This document shows, one piece after another, positions 62,644 through 64,000 of a DNA stretch of 64,000 nt. Position 1 is the first letter of the stretch. Every line of letters starts with the position of its first letter. The position numbers and the translations under genes are program-made. A model generated the notes under the pieces. That model made no database searches. It worked only from the letters and a program-made list of their open reading frames with translations, and was not told where the DNA came from. This DNA is from Phycisphaerales bacterium (GTDB lineage Bacteria; Planctomycetota; Phycisphaerae; Phycisphaerales; UBA1924), in assembly GCA_020847175.1 (NCBI GenBank), contig JADLCM010000057.1, positions 1-64,000 on the forward strand, read 5' to 3'.

Positions 62644-63759
62644 CTAACGGCCCTTCATGAGCGTCGACAAGGGAGTTGGCGACACGGCACGGACGAGTTC
62701 CGCATCGATATAACTGCTACGCTCCCGCTGCCATCCGCCGGACGACTCATGCCACCACTGAACTCCGTTGCCAACTATTGCTAGGACCGTGGGACGCGAT
62801 GGCCGCACCAACATGGGTGTCGATAGGGGCGTGCGAGGCGATTCATGCCAGCATAACACATCCTGTACATCGCCTATGGTCGTCAACGTGGCAACCAAGC
62901 CGCCGGAAGCGGAAAGGATATACAATGTGTCTCGCCGCTGGACCGCGACGGCCTGAACACCAGCCCAAGGGCGGGTGATCCATACTCTGTCTATTGGCCA
63001 GTCGCTGTCATTCACGGTGTTCCTGGGAACACTCCATTCCACGTCCCCGATCCGAACAACCGAGTCATTGTGGCACACGACGGAATCAGCCAGCATGCCT
63101 GCACTCGTAAAGCCTGGGTGAGACACTTCGGAGTATTGTACGTTGCCCCTGCTGCTGCATTTTCCCTGCAGCAGCCCTGTTGCGTTGAAGAACGGAATGA
63201 CGATCCGTTCTTCGAATTCCTGCATGTCCGCCGATGGTCGCGACTCAGTCTCAATGGCTACCTGTACTTCCCCATCGAGTGCATGTTGGACAATACGGGT
63301 GCCGCCTGGTATTGTGTAAAGTGCCCAGCCGGACGGGTCCGATTCGCAAGCAGCAATCGAACGCAGATTCTCAGTTGCAGGGGTCTGGGAAACCATCACA
63401 ACACGACGCCTGCCAACATCGACTACAAACTGTCCATCGAGCGTACTGACCTGCACTCTCTCGAGTCCATCCCAGGCCCTCACCCGGCAGTCCAATGGTG
63501 AGGTAATCAGCACATCATTCCACAGTGCTGAGCCGACACGTAGTTGCGTGCCTGCGATTCGGAGATCAACAAACACGCCGCCAGTAGTACCCTCGGGGGC
63601 CAGTCCCCATTGTGAGCCCAATGGGGCGAGCAGAGTGCACGTAATGTGTGGGGCAGTGTCGTTGTCAGTCTGTGAGAAACAACAGAGAGGCGAGCGGTCG
63701 AGTGCGGCGACAGTTGTCAGGGGACACATAAGCAAGATGGTCATAGCCACGTGCGGCAT
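62644..63759 (-). CDS. Exported protein, putative immunity partner of the tip at the window edge
   Basis: A 371-residue protein with a signal peptide (AMTILLMCPLTTVAAL). The body has many short strands with small repeats (VQVSTLDGQFVVDVG, VQAVAVQRRDTLYILSASGG, VQWWHESSGGW), again suggesting a propeller-like fold. GGAGA lies eight bases before the ATG at 63759. It begins 16 bases after the stop of the partial gene at the right edge, mirroring the tip-partner spacing seen further left. The family is not recognised; the role is inferred. Confidence 0.6.
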   Translation of the reverse strand: MPHVAMTILLMCPLTTVAALDRSPLCCFSQTDNDTAPHITCTLLAPLGSQWGLAPEGTTGGVFVDLRIAGTQLRVGSALWNDVLITSPLDCRVRAWDGLERVQVSTLDGQFVVDVGRRRVVMVSQTPATENLRSIAACESDPSGWALYTIPGGTRIVQHALDGEVQVAIETESRPSADMQEFEERIVIPFFNATGLLQGKCSSRGNVQYSEVSHPGFTSAGMLADSVVCHNDSVVRIGDVEWSVPRNTVNDSDWPIDRVWITRPWAGVQAVAVQRRDTLYILSASGGLVATLTTIGDVQDVLCWHESPRTPLSTPMLVRPSRPTVLAIVGNGVQWWHESSGGWQRERSSYIDAELVRAVSPTPLSTLMKGR

Positions 63760-63775
63760 GATACGATTCTCCGTG

Positions 63776-64000
63776 TCAATGCGGTGCCGCGCCGCCACCG
63801 CAGCCAGCGCATGTCGATGCTGTCCCAGATCTGGGTATCAGATCTAAAATGTCTTGTAAGTCGCTAAGTGAGTCGCAGGCGGCTAACGTGCGTTGCATCA
63901 AGTTATAATAGTCACGTGCCGGCTTGGTGGCGTTGATAGGCAATGAGGCACAATCGTTAAGACACCACCATACGCCTCGCGCGGCGATTTGCGAGCACAG
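63776..64000 (-). CDS. C-terminal end of a further RHS-tip-like protein (partial)
   Basis: On the minus strand the frame is open from the window edge to TGA at 63778-63776. It encodes 74 residues with eight cysteines or histidine-adjacent cysteine clusters (WWCLNDC, CAGCGGGAAPH at the end) and helical stretches (YYNLMQRTLAACDSLSDLQDI). The 5' part is outside the window. By position, directly upstream of an exported partner, it is most likely another RHS tip, but no RHS core sequence is visible to prove it. Confidence 0.5.
   Translation of the reverse strand: MCSQIAARGVWWCLNDCASLPINATKPARDYYNLMQRTLAACDSLSDLQDILDLIPRSGTASTCAGCGGGAAPH

Noticed and set aside
1..64000. tRNA, rRNA, CRISPR arrays, riboswitches
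   Set aside because: No cloverleaf, rRNA segment, regularly spaced short repeats or known aptamer pattern was recognised by eye; a covariance-model scan would be needed to exclude small RNAs.

Overview
The window reads as a piece of a high-GC chromosome from a planctomycete, most likely of the class Phycisphaerae. This is inferred from three things. Two very large secreted proteins carry the planctomycete-type N-terminal LEPR(V/T)LLS motif. RHS proteins and a LamG protein carry dockerin-like acidic repeats of the form DGDADADDFF. A short murC-murB-ddl-ftsQ cluster is present without any ftsZ/ftsA next to it. Most genes are tightly packed, GC-rich and often joined by ATGA or GTGA stop/start overlaps. 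From about 55.6 kb to the right edge the composition becomes visibly less GC-rich and the content turns accessory.

Layout. 0-10 kb: end of a membrane protein gene, a MauE/DoxX-like membrane protein, a secreted tricorn-type protease, a three-gene glycosyltransferase operon (GT4-GT2-GT4) and a zinc-ribbon/PH-domain membrane protein. 10-15.5 kb: TPR protein, MoxR ATPase, replicative helicase DnaB, and a DsbD-N-like protein with a secreted redoxin. 15.6-23.3 kb: one 2.56-kilo-residue secreted repeat protein with a strong intrinsic terminator. 23.7-30.8 kb: racemase-like protein lacking its catalytic cysteines, HscB, two CNNM/CorC proteins, a BatA-like VWA protein, RlmE, an ORF broken by an in-frame UGA, and an ISC-type ferredoxin. 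30.9-36.7 kb: murC, murB, ddl, an ftsQ-like gene, a membrane protein and greA. 36.7-46.2 kb: histidine kinase, RNase Y, lipoprotein, SMC, PyrD. 46.2-53 kb: a stretch with no recognisable gene, a second GlfT-type GT2, a secreted cyclophilin fused to surface modules, a lipoprotein and an omega-amidase-like nitrilase.

53-56 kb is a recombination scar. The tail of an IS3-family transposase, the last residues of a tyrosine recombinase on the opposite strand, and the beheaded start of a DUF2235 gene abut within a few hundred bases. Behind the DUF2235 start lies a small operon with a secreted DNA/RNA non-specific endonuclease, a membrane protein and two small helical proteins.

The most interesting part is 57.8-64 kb, all on the minus strand. 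It is an alternating array of orphan RHS C-terminal fragments and exported proteins: [tip, cut by the window edge]-[exported protein]-[RHS tip with an M76/ATP23-like metallopeptidase]-[membrane-anchored protein, ATGA-coupled]-[RHS tip with a 16-cysteine domain]-[exported protein]-[truncated RHS fragment]. Each RHS fragment carries a near-identical core segment that contains a pair of dockerin-like motifs. I interpret this as a polymorphic-toxin cassette array whose main rhs gene lies beyond the right edge, with the exported partners as immunity proteins. The same dockerin-like motif ends the neighbouring LamG protein. Functions of the tips and partners are inferred from arrangement and motifs, not proven.
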